A stretch of 64,000 nt of DNA from Pseudophaeobacter sp. EL27 (GCF_900313025.1 NZ_OMPQ01000014.1:158094-222093); one strand, 5' to 3'. Shown: positions 28,644 through 38,972, numbered from the stretch's first letter. The notes: a model not told the origin generated them from the sequence alone. Made by a program: numbers and translations.

Positions 28644-28654
28644 TTGCGGCAAAT
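28644..28654. promoter_or_regulatory. TTGCGGCAAAT element before dgcN
   Basis: An 11-base near copy of the core of the inverted repeat before the MFS gene (TTGCCGCAAAT), about 40 bases before the dgcN start. It is a possible shared regulator site. Confidence 0.35.
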
Positions 28655-28695
28655 TCCTCCGAAAATCGGCGTTAAGATAGCAAAGGAAACCCGTC

Positions 28696-29697
28696 ATGAT
28701 CGAGACACCATATCTGTTGTTCCTGGGCGATGCGCCCGACATGTTGGCAGCCAAGGTTGCCATTGGCATCCGCGACTGGCGTCCGGATCACGCGGTAGGT
28801 CAGATCCGCCTGCCCGGTTGTGGTGCCGATCTTGGTCTGACCGAGATGACCCTGGCCGAGGCCAAGGCGGCAGGCGCCAAGACACTGGTGATTGGCGTGG
28901 CCAACCGGGGGGGTGTTATTTCCGCCGCCTGGAAAGAAGTGCTGATCCAAGCGCTGGAGATGGGCTATGATCTGGCCTCGGGCCTGCATAACCTGCTGCG
29001 CGACGAAGGCGATCTGGTGGCTGCGGCCCAGACCCATGGCGGCACTCTGCATGACGTGCGCGTGCCCACCGATGGCTATCCAATTGCCAATGGCGTGACC
29101 CGCACCGGCAAGCGTTGCCTGGCGGTTGGTACCGATTGCTCGGTTGGCAAGATGTACACGGCTTTGGCAATGGACGCCGAAATGCAGAAGCGCGGTATGA
29201 AATCGACCTTCCGCGCCACCGGCCAGACCGGCATCCTGATCACCGGCCACGGCGTGCCGCTGGACGCTGTCATTGCCGACTTCATGGCGGGTTCGGTGGA
29301 ATATCTGACCCCCGACAACGATGAAGACCACTGGGATCTGATCGAGGGCCAGGGCTCTCTGTTCCACGTCTCCTACTCCGGCGTTACCATGGCGCTGGTG
29401 CATGGCGGTCAGGCTGATGCGCTGATCCTTTGCCACGAGCCAACCCGCTCGCATATGCGTGGTTTGCCGGGTTATACCGTGCCCTCGCTGGAAGAGCTGC
29501 GTGACGTGGCCTTGCCGCTGGCACAGCGGGCAAACCCGGCTTGCAAGATCGTGGGCATCTCGGTGAATACCCAGCATCTGTCTGAAGATGAGGCGGTGAA
29601 ATACCTGGCCGAGACTGAGGCGCGTATGGGCCTGCCGGCGGTTGACCCCTATCGCCATGGCGCTGGCCGCCTGGTGGATGCGCTGGCTGCCTGCTGA
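28696..29697 (+). CDS. dgcN: DgcN-type N-acetyltransferase (DUF1611)
   Basis: 333 residues of the DUF1611 family. A P-loop is visible at residues 145-152 (GTDCSVGK), with ADLGLTEMTLAEAKAAGA at the N-terminal side and SYSGVTMALVHGGQADALILCHEPTR in the C-terminal domain. In Pseudoalteromonas DgcN acetylates D-glutamate to N-acetyl-D-glutamate, and the next gene product DgcA racemises it to the L-form for central nitrogen metabolism. The gene order dgcN-dgcA and a D-amino acid transaminase after them fit that pathway. Start supported by AAAGGAAA. Confidence 0.87.
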   Translation: MIETPYLLFLGDAPDMLAAKVAIGIRDWRPDHAVGQIRLPGCGADLGLTEMTLAEAKAAGAKTLVIGVANRGGVISAAWKEVLIQALEMGYDLASGLHNLLRDEGDLVAAAQTHGGTLHDVRVPTDGYPIANGVTRTGKRCLAVGTDCSVGKMYTALAMDAEMQKRGMKSTFRATGQTGILITGHGVPLDAVIADFMAGSVEYLTPDNDEDHWDLIEGQGSLFHVSYSGVTMALVHGGQADALILCHEPTRSHMRGLPGYTVPSLEELRDVALPLAQRANPACKIVGISVNTQHLSEDEAVKYLAETEARMGLPAVDPYRHGAGRLVDALAAC

Positions 29698-29848
29698 TCC
29701 AGAATTCTGACCGGAGGCCCTGATCGTCAGGGCAGGAGCCTCCGGCGGGAATATTTTTTAGAAAGATGATATAGCAGAAGGCCGGGTTAGGCTGGCCTTC
29801 AAGCGCGGCTTTTTGTATCTGCAAAGAGTAGCAATAAAGGGCAGGACC

Positions 29849-30814
29849 ATGAAAATCACCGTTACACCGGATGTCTTTAAACTGGCGCAGGTTTTTACCA
29901 TCTCACGCGGATCGCGGACCGAAGCCAAGGTGTTGACGGTAAAGGTAGAAAAAGACGGTTTTGTGGGCTGGGGCGAATGTGTCCCCTATGCGCGCTACAA
30001 TGAAACGCTGGAGAGCGTGACGGCCGAGATCGAGGGTCTGCCTGCCGAATTCAGCCGCGATGAGTTGCAGGATCTGCTGCCAGCGGGTGCGGCCCGCAAT
30101 GCGGTTGATTGCGCGCTTTGGGATCTGGAGGCCAAACAGGCGGGCAAGCGCGTTTGGGAACTGGCCGGGCTGCCCGCGCCGGGGCCTGAGATTACCGCCT
30201 ATACCCTGTCGCTGGCCAGTCCTGAGGAGATGCAAAAACAGGCGGCGGAAAATGCCCATCGTCCGCTGTTGAAAATCAAACTTGGCACCCCTGATGACAT
30301 GCCTCGGCTTGAGGCCGTGCGCGCAGGGGCGCCCGATGCCAAGATCATCATCGACGCCAATGAGGGCTGGTCGGCAGAAGTCTATGCTGAGCTGGCGCCG
30401 CATCTGGTGCGGCTGGGCGTGGAGCTGGTCGAGCAACCCCTGCCGGCGGGCGAAGATGCGGCCCTGATTGGCATGGAGCGCCCGGTGCCAGTCTGCGCCG
30501 ATGAAAGCTGCCATGATCGCGCCAGCCTGCCCAAGCTCAAAGGTAAATATGATGTGGTCAACATCAAACTGGACAAAACCGGCGGGTTGACTGAGGCGCT
30601 GAAACTGCGGTCTGAGGCGCTGGCGCTGGGCTATGATGTGATGGTTGGCTGCATGGTTGGCTCCTCGCTGGCGATGGCCCCTGCGACATTGCTGGCACAG
30701 GGTGTTTTGGTGACAGACCTTGACGGGCCGCTTCTCTTGGCAGAAGACCGCGAGGAACCATTGAAATTTGACGCCGCCGGGGTGCATCCGCCCAAGGCTG
30801 AACTCTGGGGTTGA
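29849..30814 (+). CDS. dgcA: DgcA-type N-acetyl-D-glutamate racemase (enolase superfamily)
   Basis: 321 residues from the ATG at 29849, after GGCAGGACC. It has the muconate lactonising enzyme fold: capping N-terminal domain then a barrel with the KxK pair Lys142/Lys144 (LLKIKLG), metal ligands Asp169 (IIIDANEGW), Glu195 (VELVEQPL) and Asp218 (VCADES), and the opposing base Lys240 (VNIKLDKTGG). Lys144 and Lys240 are the two-base racemase pair. Such proteins are often labelled dipeptide epimerase, but linkage to dgcN favours N-acetyl-Glu racemase. It lies 151 bases after dgcN and 10 before the transaminase gene. Confidence 0.85.
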   Translation: MKITVTPDVFKLAQVFTISRGSRTEAKVLTVKVEKDGFVGWGECVPYARYNETLESVTAEIEGLPAEFSRDELQDLLPAGAARNAVDCALWDLEAKQAGKRVWELAGLPAPGPEITAYTLSLASPEEMQKQAAENAHRPLLKIKLGTPDDMPRLEAVRAGAPDAKIIIDANEGWSAEVYAELAPHLVRLGVELVEQPLPAGEDAALIGMERPVPVCADESCHDRASLPKLKGKYDVVNIKLDKTGGLTEALKLRSEALALGYDVMVGCMVGSSLAMAPATLLAQGVLVTDLDGPLLLAEDREEPLKFDAAGVHPPKAELWG

Positions 30815-30824
30815 GGAGACCACG

Positions 30825-31688
30825 ATGACCCGTACCGTTTATGTAAATGGCGAATACCTGCCCGAGACAGAAGCAACTGTTTCGATCTTTGACCGTGGCT
30901 TTCTGATGGCCGATGGCGTCTATGAGGTGACTTCCGTTCTGGACGGTAAGCTGATCGATTTTGAGGGCCACGCCGTACGTCTGGAGCGCTCGTTGAACGA
31001 GCTGGAGATGCCCGCAGCTTGCTCCAAGGAAGAGCTGTTGGAAATCCACCGTGAGCTGGTCAAGCGCAACGAGATTGTCGAAGGCCTGGTCTATCTGCAG
31101 ATCACCCGGGGCTCCGACGGCGATCGCGATTTTGTTTTCCCCGATCCGGAAACCACCAAGCCGTCCATCGTGCTGTTTACCCAGAACAAGCCGGGTCTGG
31201 CCGACAATCCTGCTGCCAAGAAGGGCGCCAAGATTATCTCGATCGAGGACATCCGCTGGGGTCGTCGCGATATCAAGACCGTGCAGCTGCTCTACCCGTC
31301 GATGGGCAAGATGATGGCCAAGAAGGCGGGCGCCGATGATGCCTGGCTGATTGAGGATGGCTATGTCACCGAGGGCACCTCGAACAACGCCTATTTTGTC
31401 AAGAAGGGCAAGATCGTGACCCGGCCGCTGTCAAACGACATCCTACATGGCATTACCCGCAAGGCGGTCCTGCGCATGGCGGAAGAGGCGCAGATGGAAG
31501 TGGAAGAGCGCCTGTTCACCATTGATGAGGCCAAAGAGGCGGATGAGGCTTTCACCACTTCGGCCAGTGCCTTTGTGATGCCGGTTGTGGAGATCGATGG
31601 TGTGGCCTTGGGCGACGGGACCCCTGGCCCCATCGCCAAGCGCCTGCGCGAGATCTACCTGGACGAAAGTATGAAGGCCGCGATCTGA
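30825..31688 (+). CDS. dat: D-amino acid transaminase (class IV)
   Basis: 287 residues from the ATG at 30825 (MTRTVYVNGEYLPETEATVS), which follows GAGGAG. A class IV fold-type IV PLP enzyme: SIFDRGFLMADGVYEV, then the PLP lysine Lys151 in RRDIKTVQLLYPS, and EGTSNNAYFVKKGKIVTRP. It interconverts D-amino acids and 2-oxo acids, typically D-alanine plus 2-oxoglutarate to pyruvate plus D-glutamate. In this operon it would convert other D-amino acids into D-glutamate for the DgcN/DgcA route. It closes the operon before a terminator. Confidence 0.92.
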   Translation: MTRTVYVNGEYLPETEATVSIFDRGFLMADGVYEVTSVLDGKLIDFEGHAVRLERSLNELEMPAACSKEELLEIHRELVKRNEIVEGLVYLQITRGSDGDRDFVFPDPETTKPSIVLFTQNKPGLADNPAAKKGAKIISIEDIRWGRRDIKTVQLLYPSMGKMMAKKAGADDAWLIEDGYVTEGTSNNAYFVKKGKIVTRPLSNDILHGITRKAVLRMAEEAQMEVEERLFTIDEAKEADEAFTTSASAFVMPVVEIDGVALGDGTPGPIAKRLREIYLDESMKAAI

Positions 31689-31712
31689 CTTTCAAGGAAC
31701 GCAAGCGTTTCA

Positions 31713-31742
31713 AGGACCCGCGTCTATGCTGATGCGGGCCTT
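31713..31742. terminator. bidirectional terminator between dat and the dioxygenase gene
   Basis: AGGACCCGC and GCGGGCCT arms separated by 12 bases, followed by TTTCCTGTT on the plus strand. It lies between convergent genes. Confidence 0.7.
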
Positions 31743-31748
31743 TCCTGT

Positions 31749-32558
31749 TCAGCCGAAGCGGTAGCCAGAGGCGGTCACCCCGCCAAAGATATTCTTTTGG
31801 TGATAGATCCGCGTTGCGGGTTCGTTCTCGGCCGCGCCGAGAGCTGCAAAGATGGGTGCAAGGTGGTCCTCTTTGGCGTGGCAGATGTGGGCGGCTGGGG
31901 CCTGTTCCCAGTTGAGCAGGGCGGAGTTGCGTGCCTCTTTGGGCAAGGCAAGGGCGCGATGCAGCCAGCTGTCGAATTGCTCTGATGGGTCTTTTGCCGC
32001 AGGTCCGAACAGGGCCAGGTTGTGATAGCTGAGCCCGGAACCGATGATCACGACGCCCTCCTCGCGCAATGGCGTCAGGGCGCGGCCCATTCGCAAATGT
32101 TCTGCGGGATCGTAGCCATGCCGCAGCGATATCTGCAAGAGTGGGATATCGGCCTTTGGGTACATCACAGCCATCGGGACAAAGGTGCCGTGATCAAACC
32201 CCATGTCAGGATCCGGTCTGGTCGGAAGCTCCGCCTGAGCGATCAGCTCCGCGCAGCGTGCGGCAAGATTCGGCGCGCCGGGCGCGGGGTAGGTGATCTC
32301 ATAGGTGTCCTGCGGAAAACCGTGATAGTCATAGACCATTGGCGGCCTGGCGGCGGACATTACAGAAAAGCTGCTGCTTTCCCAGTGGCCGGAGATCACC
32401 AACACGGCTTTTGGTCGGGCCGGCAGCTGCGCAGGCAGCTTGGCCAGAGAGGCTTCGAGTGGAGTAAATTCTAAGCGCCAATCGGCCATCCAGGGCCAGG
32501 GGCCGCCGCCGTGAGAGATGAAAAAGGCCGGCATACGGTTGGGATGTGGCTGGGGCAA
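31749..32558 (-). CDS. DODA/LigB-type extradiol dioxygenase
   Basis: 269 residues. Iron-ligand and active-site histidines occur in the expected order: FFISHGGGPW (residues about 12-21), VISGHWES, MGFDHGTFVPMAVMYP and the late ICHAKEDHLAPIFAALGAAE. It is the YgiD/DODA class of class III extradiol dioxygenases, which open catecholic rings using Fe(II) or Zn(II). Bacterial members have been described with DOPA as substrate, but physiological substrates are rarely known. It stands alone and convergent to the D-glutamate operon. Confidence 0.9.
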   Translation of the reverse strand: MPQPHPNRMPAFFISHGGGPWPWMADWRLEFTPLEASLAKLPAQLPARPKAVLVISGHWESSSFSVMSAARPPMVYDYHGFPQDTYEITYPAPGAPNLAARCAELIAQAELPTRPDPDMGFDHGTFVPMAVMYPKADIPLLQISLRHGYDPAEHLRMGRALTPLREEGVVIIGSGLSYHNLALFGPAAKDPSEQFDSWLHRALALPKEARNSALLNWEQAPAAHICHAKEDHLAPIFAALGAAENEPATRIYHQKNIFGGVTASGYRFG

Positions 32559-32679
32559 GGTTTCACTCCGGGGTCAAGGCTATTGCCGTTGACCCTAGGC
32601 ATTGCCGCAACCCCAAGACAGATGCCGGTCTGCACAGGGGCTGTGTGTGGCCGCGCTGAGGGGCCGCCCACCGCAGACC

Positions 32680-33006
32680 TTAGGACTTGTCGGTGACGTT
32701 CTCTTTAAAGGCGGCTTCAAACTCGGCCTGTTTTTCGGGGCCGGCCTCTGTTTGGTAGTTGGCTTTCCACTCGTCAATGGTCATGCCGTAGTAGATCTCG
32801 CGGGCTTCGACCTTGTCCATCGCGATGCCGCGTTCATTGGCGGCCTCTTGATACCAGCGGCTGAGACAGTTGCGGCAGAATCCGGTCAGGTTCATCATGT
32901 CGATGTTCTGCACATCGGTGCGGTCTTCCATCAGGTGCTTTTGCAGACGACGAAAGGCGGCGGCCTGGAGTTCGATCTCAGTCTGTGGGTCGATCTGCTT
33001 GTCCAT
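32680..33006 (-). CDS. DUF1244 protein
   Basis: 108 codons from the ATG at 33006 (MDKQIDPQTEIELQAAAFRR), after AGGAGC. An in-frame ATG at 33069 has no ribosome site. The conserved centre reads LMEDRTDVQNIDMMNLTGFCRNCLSRWY, with the Cys-x-x-Cys of DUF1244. The family is small, all-helical and widespread in Proteobacteria. Its role is unknown. It lies between the dioxygenase and a small membrane protein on the same strand. Confidence 0.88.
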   Translation of the reverse strand: MDKQIDPQTEIELQAAAFRRLQKHLMEDRTDVQNIDMMNLTGFCRNCLSRWYQEAANERGIAMDKVEAREIYYGMTIDEWKANYQTEAGPEKQAEFEAAFKENVTDKS

Positions 33007-33090
33007 TGCTCTGCTCCTGATTTGGCTGGCGTCCTGAGATGTCTTAGCAATCCAGATCGACCAGCACAATGCGCGGCTTTGACCCCGCGG

Positions 33091-33342
33091 TTATAGGAGC
33101 TTGAGCGCTAGATAGGGTATGAGAGCGGTGACAAAGATGAGAATCTTATAGGTTGCGAGATAGGAGAAATATCCATTCTTCACGCTTGTCGCATCCATTC
33201 CGAGCAGGGCGCCATGCAGGGCGGCGAGCCGGTCGCGAAATCCCAGAAGGATCAGAGTTGTGACGCCGAGAAATCCAATATGGAGCACGGTCATCCATCC
33301 AAAGAATGCAGTCAGGGTTTCAACAGTGAGGTCCCGTATCAC
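33091..33342 (-). CDS. small membrane protein, DUF6868-like
   Basis: 83 residues with two hydrophobic segments (WMTVLHIGFLGVTTLILLGF at about 16-35, and YKILIFVTALIPYLALKLL at the C-terminus). The opening TVETLTAFFGWMTVLHIG is like the DUF6868 family, known mainly from marine gammaproteobacteria and alphaproteobacteria, with no assigned function. It lies 84 bases upstream of the DUF1244 gene and may share its transcript. Confidence 0.75.
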   Translation of the reverse strand: MIRDLTVETLTAFFGWMTVLHIGFLGVTTLILLGFRDRLAALHGALLGMDATSVKNGYFSYLATYKILIFVTALIPYLALKLL

Positions 33343-33469
33343 AATGATCTCCTTTCACGAGTTCTCAGAGCAGATCTTACCTCTATAAATGGTTTCCCTG
33401 GTGCCTGACCACAAGGGGCATGGGTCGGAAATCAACCCACCTTTCCACTCTTTGTGACATCCGATTTGA

Positions 33470-34207
33470 CTACAGATGTGACATCGCCAAAGCCTGCGGC
33501 AGAACATCTGCCAAGCGGTCTGCCCAGTATTCTTGCCCGGCCGCCTCTGCGATCAGGTCATTGCGCAGCTCGATTAGGGTGTTGGGGCGACCCATCTTGG
33601 TGCCATGGGTGTCGATAGCATCGCCCGGCAGGTAGCCGGTATAGGGCTCGTTGATGCCGACACATAGGTCTCCGGGGGCCTGGAGCGCGGCGATCAGATG
33701 CGGGGAGAACCGTTCATTGTCTGAGTGCAGGATGCCGATCTCCCAGGGGCGTGGCTCACGGCCACGCAGCTGTGGCGTAAAGGAGTGAACCGAGACGATC
33801 ACAGTATCCGGGCGAGCGGCGAGTTTGGCCAGAGCCGCGTGATAGGGGCGATAGCAGCGATCCAGGCGGAGCGCGCGCTCCGTCGCATCGACCTGGCGGT
33901 TGGCGGGAATGATGGTGCCATCATAGAGCTGCATCACTAGGGTTGGATCGTCTTCGCCGCGATTGGGGTCGATCACCAGGCGGGAGAAATTTGACGCCAC
34001 AACAGGGGCATCAAGGCGCAGGCCCAACAGTTGGCACACTGCTAGTGCACCAGGGTCATAGGCGATATGGCGCTGCATATCAGCGGACGGTAGTCCGAGA
34101 TCCCCATTGCCTACAAATGGCGGGACCATATTGCTGGCATGATCGCAGGTGATAAGCCAGCGGGCAGGGCGGTCGGCCCCTTCGATAAAAAATGGTGTGT
34201 ATGTCAT
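33470..34207 (-). CDS. N-formylglutamate amidohydrolase family protein
   Basis: 245 residues from the ATG at 34207 (MTYTPFFIEGADRPARWLIT); the upstream frame to 34300 is not supported by a ribosome site. The metal-binding opening LITCDHASNMVPP, then RHIAYDPGA, SRLVIDPNRGEDD, VSVHSFTP and GDAIDTHGTKMGRPNTLIELRND follow the FGase fold. True HutG acts in histidine degradation. No hut genes are near, so this is more safely a generic FGase-family amidohydrolase acting on a formylated or acylated amino acid. It is divergent from pyk. Confidence 0.85.
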   Translation of the reverse strand: MTYTPFFIEGADRPARWLITCDHASNMVPPFVGNGDLGLPSADMQRHIAYDPGALAVCQLLGLRLDAPVVASNFSRLVIDPNRGEDDPTLVMQLYDGTIIPANRQVDATERALRLDRCYRPYHAALAKLAARPDTVIVSVHSFTPQLRGREPRPWEIGILHSDNERFSPHLIAALQAPGDLCVGINEPYTGYLPGDAIDTHGTKMGRPNTLIELRNDLIAEAAGQEYWADRLADVLPQALAMSHL

Positions 34208-34361
34208 GGATATGTCGCCTGTTGTTGCGAATACCTTTACTGCAGTTGCAGCAGAATGGGAATTGGGCGATAAGGCCCCAAAAGTTGTTTGCGGTAACAT
34301 TTTGTTTTACTGTCACATGTTTTGCCCTGTGATCCATGATATGCCCTAGAGGAGAACCCTT

Positions 34362-35807
<1,446 letters not shown>

Positions 35808-35846
35808 ACTCACAACATATTGTTTGAATGTGTTGTAAGAGGTGAA

Positions 35847-36068
35847 ATGGATACTGATCTGGCGTTGATCTTGGGGATCGTCCTGGGGGGGCTTTCTGTG
35901 CCCTCCATTTTGTCAGCCATGAGCGAGGCGCGCCCACCGCGGGTCTCCAGCCTGTTATTGCTTTCCGGCGTTGGTTTGATCGCCTATGCGGTGATGACCC
36001 ATCCGGGCGGTTACCGCCTGGAACAGATCCCGGATATCTTTTTCTCGGTTCTGGGGCGTTTTGTCTGA
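35847..36068 (+). CDS. small conserved-looking membrane protein after pyk
   Basis: 73 residues from the ATG at 35847, after AGAGGTGAA. It has two hydrophobic segments: [20 protein letters not shown] and [20 protein letters not shown]. The C-terminus is [20 protein letters not shown]. No named domain is recognised. It follows pyk closely and ends 115 bases before rpmI, so it is probably transcribed with pyk. Confidence 0.7.
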   Translation: MDTDLALILGIVLGGLSVPSILSAMSEARPPRVSSLLLLSGVGLIAYAVMTHPGGYRLEQIPDIFFSVLGRFV

Positions 36069-36183
36069 TAAAACACTTGCCCTTTCTGGGCAGTTTTCGT
36101 ACATGGCGCACCTGTTCGCGTGGCCGGCCCGAAGTGGCATGCCGAGTCGCGCATCGACCGAACCCGCATTGAAGGAGACGGAA

Positions 36184-36384
36184 ATGCCCAAAATGAAGAC
36201 CAAATCGAGCGCCAAAAAGCGCTTTAAGGTGACAGCGACCGGCAAGGTCCTGGCAGCTCAGGCCGGCAAACAGCACGGCATGATCAAGCGCACCAAGAAA
36301 TTCATCCGTAACGCACGCGGCACCTCGGAGCTCTCCGCTCCCGACGCCAAGATCGTCAAGGGCTATATGCCCTACGACCGCTAA
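36184..36384 (+). CDS. rpmI: 50S ribosomal protein L35
   Basis: 66 residues from the ATG at 36184 ([20 protein letters not shown]), preceded by GGAGACGGAA. A short basic protein of the large ribosomal subunit, standard L35 length and sequence. It is followed 14 bases later by rplT, the universal pair. infC is not immediately upstream, unlike in many bacteria. Confidence 0.97.
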   Translation: MPKMKTKSSAKKRFKVTATGKVLAAQAGKQHGMIKRTKKFIRNARGTSELSAPDAKIVKGYMPYDR

Positions 36385-36398
36385 GAGGAGTTTGAGAT

Positions 36399-36764
36399 AT
36401 GTCCCGCGTTAAAGGTGGTACCGTAACCCACGCCCGTCACAAGAAGGTCATCAAGGCAGCCAAAGGTTATTATGGCCGCCGCAAGAGCACCTTTAAAGTC
36501 GCCCGTCAGGCCGTCGACAAGGCAAATCAATACGCAACACGTGACCGGAAGCAGCGTAAGCGCAATTTCCGCGCTCTGTGGATCCAGCGTATCAACGCCG
36601 CCGTCCGCAGCCACGACGAAGCCCTGACATACAGCCGCTTCATCAACGGTCTGAACCTAGCCGGTATCGAAGTTGACCGTAAAGTTCTGGCCGATCTGGC
36701 CGTCCACGAGCCCGAAGCCTTTGGTGCCATCGTGCGCCAGGCCCAGTCCGCACTGGCAGCCTAA
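36399..36764 (+). CDS. rplT: 50S ribosomal protein L20
   Basis: 121 residues beginning [20 protein letters not shown], with AAGAGGAG upstream. The rRNA-binding [20 protein letters not shown] segment is intact. L20 nucleates 50S assembly and can autoregulate rpmI-rplT in some bacteria; no leader structure for this was tested here. A strong terminator follows. Confidence 0.97.
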   Translation: MSRVKGGTVTHARHKKVIKAAKGYYGRRKSTFKVARQAVDKANQYATRDRKQRKRNFRALWIQRINAAVRSHDEALTYSRFINGLNLAGIEVDRKVLADLAVHEPEAFGAIVRQAQSALAA

Positions 36765-36788
36765 AGCTTTTACGGCTTAGAAAATTTT

Positions 36789-36817
36789 AAAGGCCGCTCC
36801 TTTGGGGCGGCCTTTTT
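36789..36817 (+). terminator. terminator of rpmI-rplT
   Basis: AAAGGCCGCTCC-TTT-GGGGCGGCCTTTTT, a textbook rho-independent hairpin 25 bases past the rplT stop. Confidence 0.92.
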
Positions 36818-36981
36818 CGTATGCGCCGTGGCGTAATCGAAAGCACAATTGACGCAATTTTAGCGAATGTATATGTCCTGAAAGGCAACCTATGTGCTGC
36901 TCTGCATATCGCTCCAGCATGTGAATTTCTCCAAGAAAGAACCTTTGTTTTACTCAGGGTACTTTTGAGCAAGGAACTACA

Positions 36982-37365
36982 ATGAAACGAATTCTTCTGA
37001 CGCTACCTTTTTTGATGCTTGCGGCTTGCGCCGATCAAATGACCTACCCGGCTGGGATTGAACGCGACGCTCAGGCGGTTGCTCAGGTGAGCGCGACGCC
37101 GGTAGAGCAGCTGCCGGTCCTGGTGTCGGACACAATCAATGGCGGCAAGTTCCAAGTCGTTGGTGAACTATCCACCACAGTTGGCAAGGCCACGGCCTTC
37201 CACCCGAACCCAACCCCCGCACAGGCACGTAGAAAGCTTCAGGTCGAAGCCGCTGAACTTGGTGCGGATGCGGTGATCAATGCGCGCATTGGCAATATTC
37301 AGGTCTGCCCCTTTAGCTGGGCTTGCCGGGTGTCCACGGGAACTGCGGTCAAGCTGTTGAACTAG
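36982..37365 (+). CDS. small lipoprotein with YbjQ-like C-terminus
   Basis: 127 residues. A lipoprotein signal is clear: MKRILLTLPFLMLAACADQM, with lipobox LAAC and lipidated Cys16. The rest includes GGKFQVVGELSTTVGKATAF and a C-terminal AAELGADAVINARIG stretch resembling the YbjQ/heavy-metal-binding-like fold found in small envelope proteins. Two further cysteines (CPFSWAC) could form a disulfide in the periplasm. Function is unknown. It sits between rplT and pheS with its own promoter region. Confidence 0.75.
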   Translation: MKRILLTLPFLMLAACADQMTYPAGIERDAQAVAQVSATPVEQLPVLVSDTINGGKFQVVGELSTTVGKATAFHPNPTPAQARRKLQVEAAELGADAVINARIGNIQVCPFSWACRVSTGTAVKLLN

Positions 37366-37413
37366 ACCTGAACGAAGGCGCGCGTGTTGGGCCCGAGTTT
37401 CGCAAAGGTGATC

Positions 37414-37438
37414 GAGTCCGCTCCTCTGGGGCGGGCTC
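37414..37438 (+). terminator. hairpin after the lipoprotein gene
   Basis: GAGTCCGCTCC-TCT-GGGGCGGGCTC with one mismatch, followed by ATTGGTTTG. It is a moderate terminator candidate 48 bases after the stop. Confidence 0.5.
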
Positions 37439-37598
37439 ATTGGTTTGTGATTTGCCCGATCTCCGGGGGCCAAGCTGCAGTGATAAGCGCCGCCATAGCG
37501 CCATAGCGCCAAGGCATCTTTTGTCTCTGGGGTCAGTCCCCCTTGCTTTCGCCCGTTCTTATGATAGCAGAGCCTAAGCTCAAACTCAGGGGACCGTC

Positions 37599-38672
37599 AT
37601 GGACGATCTTAAAGCAAAATACCTCGGGCAGATTGCCGATGCTTCGGATGAAAACGCGCTGGAGACCATCCGGGTCGCCGCCGTGGGTAAAAAAGGCGAA
37701 GTCGCACTGAAGATGCGCGAGCTGGGCAAGATGACGCCCGAAGAGCGCCAGGTGGCTGGCCCGGCACTGAATGCGCTGAAGGATGAGATCAACTCGGCCC
37801 TGGCCGCCAAAAAGTCCGGTCTGGCTGATGCCGCCCTGGATGAGCGTCTGCGCACCGAATGGCTGGATGTAACCTTGCCGACGCGCCCCGCGCGTCAGGG
37901 CAGCCTGCACCCGATCAGCCAGGCTCAGGAAGAGCTGACCGCCATTTTTGCCGAGCTGGGCTTTTCCGTCGCTGAAGGCCCGCGCATTGACACCGACTGG
38001 TATAACTTTGACGCGTTGAACATCCCCGGCCACCACCCGGCTCGCGCCGAGATGGACACGTTTTACATGCACCGTGCCGAGGGCGACGACCGCCCGCCGC
38101 ATGTGCTGCGCACCCATACCAGCCCTGTACAGATCCGCTCGATGGAAAAGATGGGCGCGCCTTTGCGCATCATCTGTCCCGGTGGTGTGTACCGCGCAGA
38201 TTATGACCAGACCCATACGCCGATGTTCCACCAGGTCGAAGGTCTGGCATTGGACAAGAACATCTCGATGGCGAACCTCAAGTGGGTGCTGGAAGAGTTT
38301 GTCAAAAGCTTCTTTGAAGTGGATGATGTCGAGCTGCGCTTCCGCGCGTCACACTTCCCCTTCACCGAACCCTCCGCCGAGGTCGACATTCGCTGTTCCT
38401 GGGACAATGGTCAGCTGAAGATCGGCGAGGGTGACGACTGGATGGAGATTCTCGGCTCCGGCATGGTGCACCCCAAGGTGATCGCAGCTGGCGGAATTGA
38501 CCCCGATATCTATCAGGGCTTTGCCTTTGGCATTGGTATCGACCGTCTGGCGATGCTGAAATACGGCATCCCCGACCTGCGCGCCTTCTTTGACAGCGAT
38601 CTGCGCTGGCTGCGCCACTACGGCTTCCAATGCCTAGACGTGCCAACGTTGCATGGCGGTTTGAGCCGTTAA
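37599..38672 (+). CDS. pheS: phenylalanyl-tRNA synthetase alpha chain
   Basis: 357 residues, class II synthetase. An N-terminal coiled-coil arm is followed by the catalytic core with motif 2 ([12 protein letters not shown] and [12 protein letters not shown]) and motif 3 ([18 protein letters not shown]). It charges tRNA-Phe together with PheT. The stop codon is followed by a single reading shift to a small membrane ORF whose ATG begins at the next base, then pheT 550 bases on. Confidence 0.97.
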   Translation: MDDLKAKYLGQIADASDENALETIRVAAVGKKGEVALKMRELGKMTPEERQVAGPALNALKDEINSALAAKKSGLADAALDERLRTEWLDVTLPTRPARQGSLHPISQAQEELTAIFAELGFSVAEGPRIDTDWYNFDALNIPGHHPARAEMDTFYMHRAEGDDRPPHVLRTHTSPVQIRSMEKMGAPLRIICPGGVYRADYDQTHTPMFHQVEGLALDKNISMANLKWVLEEFVKSFFEVDDVELRFRASHFPFTEPSAEVDIRCSWDNGQLKIGEGDDWMEILGSGMVHPKVIAAGGIDPDIYQGFAFGIGIDRLAMLKYGIPDLRAFFDSDLRWLRHYGFQCLDVPTLHGGLSR

Positions 38673-38972
38673 ATGTATGTGCTCAGCCTGTACCTCTCGC
38701 GCTATGTGAGCTGGTGTCAGGCAGTTTCAAAACGAACGCCCCGCTGGAAAATCAATCTGGCGGGGCTGTTGTTTTTTGCGATGACCGTCGTTCTCATTAC
38801 TGCGACGCCCGAAAAAATAGCGTGGCCAATAGTCTTTCTTGCAGGGGCTCCAATCAGCGTGTTCTTTGAACTGGATCGACGCGCGCGGAGGGAGCGGGCG
38901 CAGCAAAAAAGGCATGCCAGTGCGCAACTCCGCAAGACTCAAAGCCTGCTTGGAGGCTTCAAACACAAGTAG
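38673..38972 (+). CDS. small membrane protein inserted between pheS and pheT
   Basis: 99 residues with the ATG directly abutting the pheS stop (TAA-ATG), which implies translational coupling rather than its own ribosome site. Two membrane segments are seen (WKINLAGLLFFAMTVVLITA and IAWPIVFLAGAPISVFF), then a highly basic tail (DRRARRERAQQKRHASAQLR). No named family is recognised. Most bacteria have pheS and pheT adjacent, so this gene and the 250 bases after it are an insertion in the operon. Confidence 0.65.
   Translation: MYVLSLYLSRYVSWCQAVSKRTPRWKINLAGLLFFAMTVVLITATPEKIAWPIVFLAGAPISVFFELDRRARRERAQQKRHASAQLRKTQSLLGGFKHK

Noticed and set aside
36982..37365. YbjQ-like lipoprotein as a metal transporter
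   Set aside because: It has no membrane pore or metal motif beyond a small cysteine pair; only a general envelope role can be supported.
37366..37598. A pheST attenuator leader peptide
   Set aside because: No short open frame rich in phenylalanine codons with a ribosome site was found; the hairpin present is better explained as the end of the lipoprotein transcript.
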